A DNA stretch of 64,000 nt from Sinorhizobium meliloti (GCF_035610345.1 NZ_CP141212.1:2707001-2771000), one strand, 5' to 3'. Shown: positions 38,328-46,999, numbered from the stretch's first letter. A program made the numbers and translations. Notes: generated by a model from the letters alone, not told the origin.

Positions 38328-38438
38328 GGAGCGGGATGAGGAAAAGTGTGTGCGATTTTCCGCCCGCATCCCGCTCCAACTTCTTGGAATCGATCACGGT
38401 TGTGTTTTTGGGTCAACAGACCTAAAAACATCGTGATC
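38328..38438. repeat. Interspersed palindromic repeat (fullest copy) plus adjoining stem-loop
   Basis: GGAGCGGGATG (38328-38338) pairs with CATCCCGCTCC (38368-38378), followed by GGAATCGATCACG. A second hairpin (38392-38438) has TGTTTTTGGGTC against GACCTAAAAACA inside GATCACG/CGTGATC arms. The rest of the 38308-38686 gap holds no gene I can support. Confidence 0.7.
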
Positions 38439-38686
38439 TGGAGCATTTCCGCTCCGCCAATGCTCTAACCTTTCGTTGCCGCAACTCCGGGCGAAAAACG
38501 CCGCGCACTTTCCCGGAATTGCGAACAAAGCCGGCGCCGGGAAGTTCCGTCGCGGCTCATTCGTACAGACAATGCGGCCGTCGACCGAGCGTTGCCGTTC
38601 GTTGCAGCGTGCTGAACGGCGCCGTGCGTCCGGAAACGCGCGGCACCATATGCTGGCGGCCGTTCGGCTATACTACCAGAAGAGGC

Positions 38687-39022
38687 TCAACCTATGCGAG
38701 GACATCCCGGCCGATTTGCGAAATAGACGGTCGTAAGCCGACCGCGGCGGCCGACACCGTCGACCGCAACCTCGCGGCGCGTGATCGACCGGATATCCGG
38801 ATCGCGAATTCCAAGCCGATAGGCGCGACGGATGGCCTGACGCTCGCTGCAGCCGCGAGACGGACGATAATCATAGTCGTCATCGTCGTATCTGCGATCA
38901 CGCAGCTGCGGACCGTCCGGACCGATATACAGGTCGAATGACTGGGCTGACGAAGCAGAAGGTACAGCAGCCGCCGCGCCGCCCAAAATCAACCCGGCCG
39001 CGAAAAGCCTGCCGATGTTCAT
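38687..39022 (-). CDS. Secreted hypothetical protein
   Basis: 111 residues. The signal peptide MNIGRLFAAGLILGGAAAAV is cleaved near SSA, followed by an acidic Asp/Tyr-rich stretch (RRYDDDDYDYRP) and a Cys/Arg-rich end. GGAGGAG precedes the ATG. Small periplasmic proteins of this style are common in Rhizobiales. Function unknown. Confidence 0.7.
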   Translation of the reverse strand: MNIGRLFAAGLILGGAAAAVPSASSAQSFDLYIGPDGPQLRDRRYDDDDYDYRPSRGCSERQAIRRAYRLGIRDPDIRSITRREVAVDGVGRRGRLTTVYFANRPGCPRIG

Positions 39023-39200
39023 GACTTCTCCTCCATGCTCTCATTTGAGAGTTTGCTTAAACTCATATCTGAACGGCAGGGGAGCGGATTGGTTCCGCCC
39101 TTGAATGGCATTTGGCATGCGGTGGACTGGGAGAGGGTGCTAACGCGGACGCCCAAGACGTCGCGCGGTTGCGAGGCGCGGGCATATCGAGCGACATGGC

Positions 39201-39253
39201 TTGACTTCTCGTTTGAACGACACAATTTATTTAACTTGTTCCCAAATTGGGAA
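39201..39253 (+). promoter_or_regulatory. higBA promoter and operator palindrome
   Basis: TTGACT (39201-39206) with an AT-rich -10 region near 39224-39231, then the palindrome TTCCCAA-A-TTGGGAA (39239-39253) 12 bases before the higB ATG. A perfect palindrome there suits autorepression by HigA. Confidence 0.6.
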
Positions 39254-39264
39254 TAAGAGAAGTC

Positions 39265-39591
39265 ATGCAAATCATAGCGAAGTCCACTTTGAGAGTGTTT
39301 TGGGAACGACACCCTCGAGCAGAGACGCCCCTCAAAATCTGGCACGCTGTGGTAACCAATGCGGTATGGACGGGGCTAGCCGATGTGAAGGCGATGTTCG
39401 GCGCCAATGTCGATTTTGTGAGCGACAACCGCATCATATTCGACATCTCAGGCAACAAATATCGCCTTATCGTCCACGTCGCATATCCGTTCAAAAGAGT
39501 GCTGATCAAGTTTGTTGGCACTCATAAAGAGTACGACGACATAGACCCGGAGACAGTGAATGGACAACATTCGCGCCATCAGGAACGATGA
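39265..39591 (+). CDS. higB: HigB-type toxin (RelE-like mRNA interferase)
   Basis: 108 residues starting MQIIAKSTLRVFWERHP and ending with VGTHKEYDDIDPETVNGQH, the standard layout of HigB_toxin proteins, in which toxin precedes antitoxin. Such toxins cleave mRNA on the ribosome. The gene is visibly lower in GC than its surroundings, which suggests acquisition. It overlaps higA by 32 bases. Confidence 0.93.
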   Translation: MQIIAKSTLRVFWERHPRAETPLKIWHAVVTNAVWTGLADVKAMFGANVDFVSDNRIIFDISGNKYRLIVHVAYPFKRVLIKFVGTHKEYDDIDPETVNGQHSRHQER

Positions 39592-40018
39592 TGACCTTGC
39601 ATGGGCTATTGCAGAGGTCTCAAAGTATTTTGACAACGAGCCGGAAATCGGGACCGAGGAAGCAGACCGCTTCGATATTCTTTCGACCCTCATTGAGGCT
39701 TACGAGAATGAGCACTATGCCATTGAGGCACCAGAGCCAGTCGATCTGATAAAGGCCCACATGGAGATGTTCGGTCGTACACAGGCCGATCTCGCTGAGC
39801 TTTTTGGTTCCCGTTCGCGTGCCTCTGAGGTTTTGAATAAGAGGCGTGCTCTCACTGTCGATATGATCCGCAAGCTTCACAGGGAATGGGGGATTCCCTC
39901 AGATTGCCTCGTTGAGCCATACCATCTCGTCGAACGCGAACGGGTCATCGACTCCGAATTATCGGTGATAAAGATGGTAGCGGAGGAGGGATTCGAACCC
40001 CCGACACAAGGATTATGA
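39560..40018 (+). CDS. higA: HigA-type antitoxin with a tRNA-antisense C-terminal extension
   Basis: 152 residues: an N-terminal toxin-binding region (TLIEAYENEHYAIEAPEP) and an XRE-type HTH (TQADLAELFGSRSRASEVLN). HigA should end soon after the HTH, near VEPYHLV. Here the frame runs on and its last residues (VAEEGFEPPTQGL) are read from the antisense strand of the neighbouring tRNA-Met gene. The antitoxin core looks intact, so the pair may be functional. Confidence 0.9.
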   Translation: MDNIRAIRNDDDLAWAIAEVSKYFDNEPEIGTEEADRFDILSTLIEAYENEHYAIEAPEPVDLIKAHMEMFGRTQADLAELFGSRSRASEVLNKRRALTVDMIRKLHREWGIPSDCLVEPYHLVERERVIDSELSVIKMVAEEGFEPPTQGL

Positions 40019-40051
40019 TTCCTCTGCTCTAACCTACTGAGCTACTCCGCC
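39975..40051 (-). tRNA. tRNA-Met (CAT), elongator type
   Basis: Minus strand, 77 nt including encoded CCA. Acceptor GGCGGAG pairs with CTCCGCT; the D-loop is AGCTCAGTAGGTTAGAGC. The anticodon loop ATCATAA carries CAT at the usual positions, and the T-arm is GGGGGTTCGAATCCC. Similarity to alphaproteobacterial elongator tRNA-Met makes tRNA-Ile2 less likely. Its 3' end is overlapped on the opposite strand by higA. Confidence 0.93.
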
Positions 40052-40184
40052 GCCGGTGCCGTGAAGCTTCTGAACGAAGCCCGTCTTGGCTGGTCGGGCG
40101 GCTTATAAGGCGCTGTTCCGGCTAGTGTCAAGCAATGTCTTCGGGAAAAAGCGATGTTTTCCCGCCACGCCGGGATCCCCCGCT

Positions 40185-41381
40185 TTACGCTGCCGCCGGC
40201 GCCTGCAAAAGCGCCTTCAGCGCCGCTTCCGCGGCCGGCTCGCGCTCGGACCTGCGGATGAAGCCGCCGCCATAGACGCGCGCATCCTCGCCGGTGCCGG
40301 AATAGAGCGCGCAGGCCTGGCCGGGCGCGACGCCCGCCTCGCCTTCGACGAGCTCGACATAGAGCCCTTCGGCATCGCTCTTGAGCACCGCCGGGGCGGG
40401 GCGGCGGGTGGAGCGCACCTTGGCAAAGCATTCGAAGCCCTGCCCGGCTGCCGCCTCCAGTTCCTCGTCACCCAGCCAGTTGACGTCGCGCAGGTAGACG
40501 CGGCGCGTCTCCAGAGCCTCCTTCGGGCCGACGATCACGCGGCGCGAACGGGCGTCGAGATAGACGACATAGAGCGGCTCGCCGGTCGCGACACCGATGC
40601 CGCGGCGCTGACCGATCGTGTAATGCAGGATACCCTCGTGCGCGCCCAGCACGCGACCGTCGAGATGGACGATTTCGCCGGCAAGCGCCGCGTTCGGCTT
40701 CAGCTTCGAGACGATGTCGCTGTATTTGCCCTGGGGCACGAAACAGATGTCCTGGCTGTCGGCCTTCTTGGCGACGACAAGGCCCATCTCCTCGGCGAGC
40801 GCCCGGGTCTCGCTCTTCGGAAGACCGCCGAGCGGGAAGCGCAGATAGTCGATCTGCTCCTGCGTTGTCGCAAAGAGGAAATAGCTCTGGTCGCGCTCGG
40901 CGTCGGCCGGCCGATAGAGCGCGCGCTGGCCGGCATAACGCGGCTTCGGGCTCGGCCGCGACCGGATGTAATGGCCCGTGGCGAGCGCGTCGGCGCCGAG
41001 TTCCTTGGCGGTCGCGAGCAGGTCGGCGAACTTGACCGTCTGGTTGCAGGCGACACACGGGATCGGCGTCTCGCCGGCGATATAGCTTTCGGCGAAGGGG
41101 TTGATCACCGTCTCGCGGAAACGCGCCTCGTAATCGAGGACATAATGGGGAATGCCGATCGTCTCGCAGACGCGCCGGGCGTCGTCTATATCCTGACCGG
41201 CGCAGCAGGAGCCGGCCCTGTGCACCGCCGCGCCATGGTCGTAAAGCTGAAGGGTGATGCCGAGAACGTCGTAGCCCTCGCGTTTGAGAAGCCCCGCCAC
41301 GACGGAAGAATCGACGCCGCCGGACATGGCGACGACGACGCGCGTATCTTCGGGCTTGCGGTCAAAATCGAGACTGTTCAC
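40185..41381 (-). CDS. mnmA: tRNA-specific 2-thiouridylase MnmA
   Basis: 398 residues from GTG 41381 ([21 protein letters not shown]). PP-loop SGGVDSSV, catalytic Cys in [11 protein letters not shown] and second Cys in DSQDICFVP mark the enzyme that makes s2U34 in tRNA for Lys, Glu and Gln. An upstream ATG at 41423 is possible but adds a non-conserved tail. Confidence 0.95.
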   Translation of the reverse strand: MNSLDFDRKPEDTRVVVAMSGGVDSSVVAGLLKREGYDVLGITLQLYDHGAAVHRAGSCCAGQDIDDARRVCETIGIPHYVLDYEARFRETVINPFAESYIAGETPIPCVACNQTVKFADLLATAKELGADALATGHYIRSRPSPKPRYAGQRALYRPADAERDQSYFLFATTQEQIDYLRFPLGGLPKSETRALAEEMGLVVAKKADSQDICFVPQGKYSDIVSKLKPNAALAGEIVHLDGRVLGAHEGILHYTIGQRRGIGVATGEPLYVVYLDARSRRVIVGPKEALETRRVYLRDVNWLGDEELEAAAGQGFECFAKVRSTRRPAPAVLKSDAEGLYVELVEGEAGVAPGQACALYSGTGEDARVYGGGFIRRSEREPAAEAALKALLQAPAAA

Positions 41382-41639
41382 GGGATCCAATCCGGCATCC
41401 GGGCGCGGCTCCTGTGCCGGCACCCTGTTTCACGCTTGAGGCCGCACGGCGGTACATGAGGGCGGTGCGGCATTTTCTGAAGGGTTTACGCCCTTGCGGT
41501 ATTTTTTTCGTGCATATCGTCACCCAAACCGCTGCTCGGTGCCGGGCGGCATGCATCAGACTTTTCCGTGCCGCGACATATAGAAACTTGCGCCCGTCAC
41601 GGCAAGAGCGGACGCGGAACGTCGGCGAAGCGCGATCCG

Positions 41640-42383
41640 TCAGATCAGCTTCATCCGCATCGCCCGGGCGATCGCCTGCATGCGGTTGACGGCGTCGAGC
41701 TTACGGGTCGCGCTCTTGAAATAGCTGCTCACCGTATAGGCGGATATTCCGAGAATGATGGCGATCTCGTCGCTGCTCTTTCCCGCCGCCGCCCAGCGCA
41801 GACATTCGACCTCCCGGCTCGAGAGCTTCTCGCGGGCGCCGCTGCCGGCATCGAAGGTACGCTCGAGGCATTCGAAAAGCTGCAATAGCGCCAGATAGAG
41901 CGTCGCACGCTCGGCGCCGGCCGGCTCGTCGCGCGTGCCGGAAAGCACTGCCACAAAAGGCTCGCCATAGGTCGTGTGCAGCAGCACCGCGAAGTGACCC
42001 ATACCGGCATGGGGCGGGAGGCGGAAAACCGCGGCCTTGCCCGCGCCCTTGCCCGCGGGCTCCATGAGTTCAGGGCCGCCGGTGACGGGCAGCTTCGTCT
42101 GGCGCAGCCGCTCGACCAGCTCGCTCGTCTGGAACGTATCGCCGGCATCATACTGCCGCACCAACTCGGCGGGCCAATTGCTCAGCACGAGACGCTCGGA
42201 AAAGCGTTGCTCGTCGGCGAGAGGCAGGCGCGCAATCATGAAATGCGCGAAGCCGTAGCGCGAGATCAGCCGCCGCAGCAGATGCAGGAGCTCGTACTCC
42301 GTGCGTACCGAGGCGGGGTCGATCTCGAAAGGCATGTTCGTTTCGGCCTCACGCCGCGAGGCCGGTTCGTTCGAATCCTTCAT
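41640..42383 (-). CDS. LuxR-family transcriptional regulator
   Basis: About 247 residues from ATG 42383. The C-terminal LuxR HTH reads KLSSREVECLRWAAAGKSSD, then EIAIILGISAYTVSSYFKSA. The N-terminal part resembles an autoinducer-binding fold (YGFAHFMIARLPLADEQRF), but I cannot confirm ligand residues and no luxI homologue is nearby. The upstream frame to 42650 looks non-coding. It could be an orphan quorum-type regulator. Confidence 0.85.
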   Translation of the reverse strand: MKDSNEPASRREAETNMPFEIDPASVRTEYELLHLLRRLISRYGFAHFMIARLPLADEQRFSERLVLSNWPAELVRQYDAGDTFQTSELVERLRQTKLPVTGGPELMEPAGKGAGKAAVFRLPPHAGMGHFAVLLHTTYGEPFVAVLSGTRDEPAGAERATLYLALLQLFECLERTFDAGSGAREKLSSREVECLRWAAAGKSSDEIAIILGISAYTVSSYFKSATRKLDAVNRMQAIARAMRMKLI

Positions 42384-42719
42384 TCCGGTCACCGTGCTGC
42401 CGGCGTTGCCGCCGCTATGGAGACTAAGGCGGTCTTGGCCCGGTGGGGCTGAGAGCGCCGCCCTGCCCGCGCCGCGGGCATGAGCCGCGCCGCCCGCAAA
42501 CTGCGTGACGCCCGGATCTAGACCGGGAGCGTGCACGTGGACGCCCGTTTGATCCGGCGCCCTGCTATCGCTCCAGTCGAAGTGAAATGTGGTGATTGCA
42601 TGGCCTGCATGGCGAAAAGTCGTGGAAGGCCCGCCGTTCCCTTGCGTCACGAACAGCCGCCCTTGCGAACCATCCGTGGCCGAGGCCGCTCAAATGATGA
42701 TCAAATGGTTATCGAGGGT

Positions 42720-42734
42720 TTAGGCAATTATTAA
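42720..42734. promoter_or_regulatory. Candidate CtrA box upstream of sciP
   Basis: TTAG-N7-TTAA, one base from the TTAA-N7-TTAA consensus, 54 bases before the sciP ATG, in the only AT-rich part of a 405-base intergenic region (42384-42788). The remainder of that gap shows no gene. Confidence 0.45.
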
Positions 42735-42788
42735 ATGTGGCAAGCTAAGGTCACAGCCATATGGTCTTGAGTTTGTGTAGAGAGTCCC

Positions 42789-43064
42789 ATGACCGAAATG
42801 ATGCGTCCACGCGTGAAATATGTCATCGGCCCCGATGGCAGTCCTTTGACGATCGCGGACCTGCCGCCGGCCAATACCCGGCGCTGGGTCATCCGCAGGA
42901 AGGCTGAAGTCGTCGCCGCCGTGCGTGGTGGCCTGTTGAGCCTCGAAGAGGCATGTGAGCGTTACACGCTGACCGTAGAGGAATTCCTCTCCTGGCAATC
43001 CTCGATAAATGACCATGGTCTCGCCGGCCTGCGCACGACGCGCATCCAGCAATATCGCCACTGA
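42789..43064 (+). CDS. sciP: SciP-like CtrA inhibitory protein (DUF1153)
   Basis: 91 residues: KYVIGPDGSPLTIADLPPAN, then TRRWVIRRKAEVVAAVRGGL, then SLEEACERYTLTVEEFLSWQ (HTH). This matches DUF1153, the family of Caulobacter SciP, which binds CtrA at promoters and blocks its activation in G1. ctrA lies 1.5 kb away on the same strand. A candidate CtrA box precedes it, as expected for a CtrA-driven feedback inhibitor. Confidence 0.9.
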   Translation: MTEMMRPRVKYVIGPDGSPLTIADLPPANTRRWVIRRKAEVVAAVRGGLLSLEEACERYTLTVEEFLSWQSSINDHGLAGLRTTRIQQYRH

Positions 43065-43088
43065 TCAATCCCTGCAGGGCCATAATTC

Positions 43089-43131
43089 GAGCCGGCGGCT
43101 GGGGTGTTCCCGAGCCGCCGGTTTCGTTTTT
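43089..43131 (+). terminator. Intrinsic terminator of sciP
   Basis: CCGGCGGCT (43092-43100) pairs with AGCCGCCGG (43113-43121), followed by TTTCGTTTTT. Confidence 0.85.
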
Positions 43132-43213
43132 GCCGATTTGACGATAAAACCATCCAGCACATCATGCTGCAGCTACGGTATCGCCACCAACGCATGGGAA
43201 CGAAGGACGCCCG

Positions 43214-43495
43214 ATGGACATCGCCCAGGAAGAAACGGATACTAAAGGCCGCTACACGGCGACGCTCGACGGCCACACCGGGGAGATGACCTATTCCAGG
43301 TCGTCGCCGCATCTCATAATCGTGGACCACACCTTCGTTCCGGACGCCTTGCGCGGCAAGGGCGTCGGCCAGGCGCTGGCCCTCCACGCGATCGAAGAGG
43401 CCCGCAAGGGCAGCTGGAAGATCATCCCGCTCTGCCCGTTCATGCGCGCCCAGGTCATGCGCCATCCGGAGTGGCGGGATGTAATCCAGGGCTGA
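43214..43495 (+). CDS. GNAT-family N-acetyltransferase (YjdJ/Gtf3C-like short form)
   Basis: 93 residues with the acetyl-CoA loop in VPDALRGKGVGQALALHAIE and the ending PLCPFMRAQVMRHPEWRDVI, which is distinctive for the small GNAT family PF14542. The substrate is unknown. It follows the sciP terminator, so it has its own promoter. Confidence 0.9.
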   Translation: MDIAQEETDTKGRYTATLDGHTGEMTYSRSSPHLIIVDHTFVPDALRGKGVGQALALHAIEEARKGSWKIIPLCPFMRAQVMRHPEWRDVIQG

Positions 43496-43516
43496 CGGGA
43501 CCCCTTTTCCTACCCA

Positions 43517-43655
43517 TCGGCCCGAAAATCGGAATCGATTTTCCGAAAGCACGCTGCGTCGGTTTAATAGTTGGAGCGCTCTTTGTGCGTGCATTTCCAC
43601 GCACGGCGCTCCAAGGCACCGCGCGTCTCATCAGATACGCGGTGCCGTAGCTGCT
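43517..43655. repeat. Two repeat-derived palindromes
   Basis: GAAAATCG/CGATTTTC near 43527-43544, then GGAGCGC...GCGCTCC (43573-43611) and a GGCACCGCGCGTCT...AGATACGCGGTGCC hairpin (about 43615-43647). The last resembles the hairpin shared by the elements at 52.7 and 61.9 kb. Confidence 0.5.
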
Positions 43656-43658
43656 CTC

Positions 43659-44009
43659 TCAGGCGCGCAGCCGCGCGCCCGTATCCCTCTCCTCAAGCGC
43701 TGCTGCCCTCGCATATTCCGCCTGCACCTCCTCGAGCGCGAGCTCGGCCGCATCCTGCTGCATCTTCAGTTCGCGAATGGAAACCTGGAGATTATCGGCC
43801 CGCTGGCGGGCAGCCTTGGCGAAGGTGGGGTAGGCGAAGTGCGATGGGTCGGAAATTCCCGACTTCTTCTCCTCGAAGACGATCTGGTTCTCCAGATCCT
43901 TGGTCATGCGCTCGAACTCGGCCATCATCATTTGAAGCTGGCTGAGCTGGCGCTGCTTTTCCCGAACCTGAAATTCCTTCAGTCGGACTAGGCTCTCACG
44001 TGCTTTCAT
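43659..44009 (-). CDS. FliJ-like coiled-coil protein
   Basis: 116 residues from MKARESLVRLKEFQVREKQR, with GGGAG eight bases before the ATG. The protein is almost entirely helical with heptad-like patterning (QLSQLQMMMAEFERMTKDLE), as in FliJ, the chaperone escort of flagellar export. No other flagellar gene is in the window. The identity is weaker than the fold, but placement beside ctrA, which controls motility in alphaproteobacteria, fits. Confidence 0.7.
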   Translation of the reverse strand: MKARESLVRLKEFQVREKQRQLSQLQMMMAEFERMTKDLENQIVFEEKKSGISDPSHFAYPTFAKAARQRADNLQVSIRELKMQQDAAELALEEVQAEYARAAALEERDTGARLRA

Positions 44010-44135
44010 ACGCAATACTCCCGTGGATACCGAGACCCCGGTTACTGTTCCCGAGCGGAATAAGGGAAAGGTGTGACGAAGATCTCCGCCCGCATCCCGC
44101 TCTAACTCCTTCTAGCCGACCACATTCAGATCCCG

Positions 44136-44454
44136 GACTCCCGGAATCGTCGCGATCTGCGGCCCGTTGTGCCGGCCCAACCGAGCCGGAAACAAAAATC
44201 GACCGCGGCCTTAACAAATGCCTACCGCTGGTAACCTTTCGTTTACGGGCATCGTTAATCATAGGTGCGATGATTTAAGGCTCCGTAAATGCTGATGCAT
44301 GAAATGTGGACTTTCGAGCATTTACGAGTCGGTAGAGTCAGTTAACGGCATTCCCTCATATATCACATGAGGAGTGCAATTTCAGATTTACGTTTTGAAT
44401 CAGGGGACTGCTAAAAATATTTAACATTTTCGATACACCTTGCCAGAGTGAATC
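44136..44454 (+). promoter_or_regulatory. ctrA upstream region with clustered GANTC sites and a CtrA-like box
   Basis: The 550-base gap (44010-44559) is AT-rich near the gene. GANTC motifs, the CcrM methylation site, occur at 44136, 44144, 44326, 44335, 44397 and 44450, more than the roughly two expected. TTAA-N7-TAAA at 44275-44289 is one base off the CtrA consensus, suggesting autoregulation. A diverged copy of the interspersed repeat lies near 44052-44110. Confidence 0.55.
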
Positions 44455-44559
44455 AGAATTTGTTAACCATTTGGTGGCAGCCTCCAAATCAGGCAACGAC
44501 TGGATCCGTATCGCGTAAGGATGCCACGACAACCTTGGGCGGCGGAAAAGGGGAAGACT

Positions 44560-45261
44560 ATGCGGGTTCTACTGATCGAAGACGACAGCGCGACGGCTCA
44601 GAGCATCGAGCTCATGCTCAAGTCCGAAAGTTTCAACGTCTACACCACCGATCTCGGTGAAGAAGGCGTCGATCTCGGCAAGCTTTACGACTACGACATC
44701 ATTCTCCTCGACCTGAACCTGCCGGACATGTCCGGTTACGAAGTTCTGCGAACGCTGCGTCTGTCGAAAGTCAAAACACCGATTCTCATCCTTTCGGGTA
44801 TGGCGGGCATCGAGGATAAGGTCCGCGGCCTCGGCTTCGGCGCCGACGACTATATGACCAAGCCTTTCCACAAGGACGAGCTGGTGGCTCGTATCCACGC
44901 GATCGTGCGCCGCTCCAAGGGCCATGCCCAGTCGGTCATCTCGACGGGCGAGCTGATCGTCAACCTGGACGCCAAGACCGTGGAGGTCGGCGGCCAGCGC
45001 GTGCATCTGACGGGCAAGGAATACCAGATGCTGGAGCTGCTCTCGCTGCGCAAGGGCACGACGCTCACCAAGGAAATGTTCCTGAACCACCTTTACGGCG
45101 GCATGGACGAGCCGGAGCTGAAGATCATCGACGTCTTCATCTGTAAGCTGCGCAAGAAACTCGCCAATGCCGCCGGCGGCGCCAATTACATCGAAACCGT
45201 CTGGGGCCGCGGCTATGTGCTGCGCGAGCCGGAAGGCAGCGACTACCTGGAAACCGCCTGA
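44560..45261 (+). CDS. ctrA: Cell-cycle response regulator CtrA
   Basis: 233 residues: an N-terminal receiver with phosphoacceptor D51 (LLDLNLPD) and conserved Lys in DDYMTKPF, and a C-terminal OmpR-type DNA-binding domain ([20 protein letters not shown], then [16 protein letters not shown]). The sequence is nearly invariant in alphaproteobacteria. CtrA controls replication initiation, division and motility. AAGGGG precedes ATG 44560. SciP (inhibitor) and ChpT (phosphotransferase to CtrA) flank it. Confidence 0.97.
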   Translation: MRVLLIEDDSATAQSIELMLKSESFNVYTTDLGEEGVDLGKLYDYDIILLDLNLPDMSGYEVLRTLRLSKVKTPILILSGMAGIEDKVRGLGFGADDYMTKPFHKDELVARIHAIVRRSKGHAQSVISTGELIVNLDAKTVEVGGQRVHLTGKEYQMLELLSLRKGTTLTKEMFLNHLYGGMDEPELKIIDVFICKLRKKLANAAGGANYIETVWGRGYVLREPEGSDYLETA

Positions 45262-45321
45262 TTTCCGGCATTACCGGGCCGCGAAAACCCCGCATCCGCC
45301 CCCTGCCCCCAAAAGCAGCCG

Positions 45322-45348
45322 AACCCGCCTAGTCTGGGCGGGTTTTTT
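45322..45348 (+). terminator. Intrinsic terminator of ctrA
   Basis: AACCCGCC (45322-45329) and GGCGGGTT (45337-45344), then a T tract to 45348. The remaining 213 bases before the next gene show nothing else. Confidence 0.9.
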
Positions 45349-45561
45349 GTTGTTACCCTTCGCCTGCCCCGCACTGTGCTCGAAAGAAAACAGGAAACGG
45401 ATTGGCGGGCAAAGATGATCGAGATTTTAGAGAAAGCCGGTTGAGTGTCGCTGCCCTTCGGGGGCCGCCACTCAGCTCAAAGCCTCGGGGCTGGCCGAAT
45501 TTCCGGCACAAACAGGGATCAAGGGTAGACCCCGCGCAGATGAATGCCTGCGGGCTCTGTA

Positions 45562-45924
45562 TCAGGCTGCCATGGACTGACCGGCGAAAACACTCGTCAG
45601 TATCTTGCGGTCGAAAGGCTTCAGCAGGAAATCGTCGGCACCGGCCCGCTTGCCGGCCATCATCTTCTTAAGATCCGCCTGGACGACACAGTAATAGATC
45701 CGCACCGAAGCGCCCTCAGGCAGGCGCCGGATATTGCCGATCAGGTCGAGCGCACCGTCTAGGCCCGCGTCGACGATAAGGATGTTCGGCAGTTCGGCCT
45801 CGCATCGCACCAGCGCTTCAAGGCTGCTCGGCGCCTCGGAAACCAGGAATCCCATTCCCGACAGGATGCGCTTCCCGACCTTGCGCACAACATCCGATCC
45901 GTCAGCAATCATCAAGCGCCGCAC
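45562..45924 (-). CDS. Single-domain response regulator
   Basis: About 120 residues, a receiver domain alone. The phosphoacceptor Asp is in NILIVDAGLDG and the Lys in DFLLKPFDRK, but the second acidic residue is replaced (IADGSD) and the usual Thr/Ser position reads Val (YYCVVQ). GTG 45924 is preferred: AAGGAG is six bases upstream and homologues begin at this point; ATG 45930 abuts the same AAGGAG. Its place between ctrA and chpT suggests it takes or drains phosphate in the CckA-ChpT relay, which is inference. Confidence 0.85.
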   Translation of the reverse strand: MRRLMIADGSDVVRKVGKRILSGMGFLVSEAPSSLEALVRCEAELPNILIVDAGLDGALDLIGNIRRLPEGASVRIYYCVVQADLKKMMAGKRAGADDFLLKPFDRKILTSVFAGQSMAA

Positions 45925-46171
45925 GTCCATCTCCTTCCCGCTTCGCCACACGCGAAACCATCTCCATCACGCAATCCTATACGGATTTGGCAAAGAAACA
46001 GTTACCGCGGTGACGCGGCATCACCCGCCGCGCTGAAATCCGCCGGTGCTTCCCGTCGGTTGGAGCGATGCGGTCGTGAAGCATGCGGGAGGGCGCATGA
46101 GTCCTCCCGTCACCAGAGCAATGAGACGATGGAAACGGCCAGATGTGCCGAAAGCCGCGCGCGGTTCCGCC

Positions 46172-46837
46172 TCAGGCGCTCACCGTTTCGGGCGCTACGA
46201 CGCGAGCGGTGAAGACGATCGCTTCGCCGGTCGATACGACGTCGATCGCCATACCGGCCTCTTCCGCCAGGAGCACGGTGTAATAGGGCTGGATCGAATG
46301 GGCGTCGACCGCCTCTTCCGGCGTGCCGGAGATGAGCTCCACCAGCTTCGGCGGCACGCGCATCATCCGCCCCTTGGCACTGAGGGTGAATATCGCGTCG
46401 AACTCCGGATTTTCCAGAGTGATGTCGATGACGCCGCCACGCGGGATCGAGCCATAAGCGATCAGGAACAGGTTCAGGAGCAGCTTGACGCGGTTCTTGG
46501 CGATGATCGCGCGCGGTCCGTTCCAGTTGACCTCGGTCTTCTTCTCCGAGGCGGCAAAATCCTTGGCGGCCTTCTCGGCCTCGCCGGTGTCGATCGAGGC
46601 GCCGACCGAGCCCGATGCCCCGAAGGCAAGGCGCGCGAATTTCAGCCGTACGGACGCATTGAGCGCGCTGGTGCGAATCAGGTCCATCGCATCCGCATCG
46701 GCGCCGCCCTCGTCGAGGAGTTCGAGACCGTTGTTGATGGCGCCGACCGGCGAGATGATGTCGTGGCAGACGCGGCTGCACAGCAGCGCGGCCAGATCGT
46801 GTCCCGTCAACGTCAGATTCGGATTCTTTGCCATCAT
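46172..46837 (-). CDS. chpT: Histidine phosphotransferase ChpT
   Basis: 221 residues. The dimerisation/phosphotransfer helix has SRVCHDIISPVGAINNGLEL with phospho-His at about 25, followed by a degenerate HATPase-like domain. ChpT relays phosphate from CckA to CtrA and CpdR. The gene is divergent from a DUF1134 gene over a 365-base gap (46838-47202), which contains a CtrA-like box and nothing else I can support. Confidence 0.9.
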   Translation of the reverse strand: MMAKNPNLTLTGHDLAALLCSRVCHDIISPVGAINNGLELLDEGGADADAMDLIRTSALNASVRLKFARLAFGASGSVGASIDTGEAEKAAKDFAASEKKTEVNWNGPRAIIAKNRVKLLLNLFLIAYGSIPRGGVIDITLENPEFDAIFTLSAKGRMMRVPPKLVELISGTPEEAVDAHSIQPYYTVLLAEEAGMAIDVVSTGEAIVFTARVVAPETVSA

Positions 46838-46984
46838 TCTTCCTTGCTCGCTTCAAACCGGATCACGGGCTGTCGCGGCGCCGGGCGCGCATAAGCCCGA
46901 CGCAGCTCCCGCACGGTCGTGAGTAAGATCATGAGGCGGGCGGTCGTGCCATATGTCGATAAGCCATAATGACATCACATTTGG

Positions 46985-46999
46985 TAAACCGATTGTTAA
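46985..46999. promoter_or_regulatory. CtrA-like box between chpT and the DUF1134 gene
   Basis: TAAA-N7-TTAA (minus strand TTAA-N7-TTTA), one mismatch from the consensus. Confidence 0.35.

Noticed and set aside
45402..45561. Short plus-strand ORF after the ctrA terminator
   Set aside because: No ribosome-binding site, composition unlike coding sequence, runs into the response-regulator gene on the other strand.
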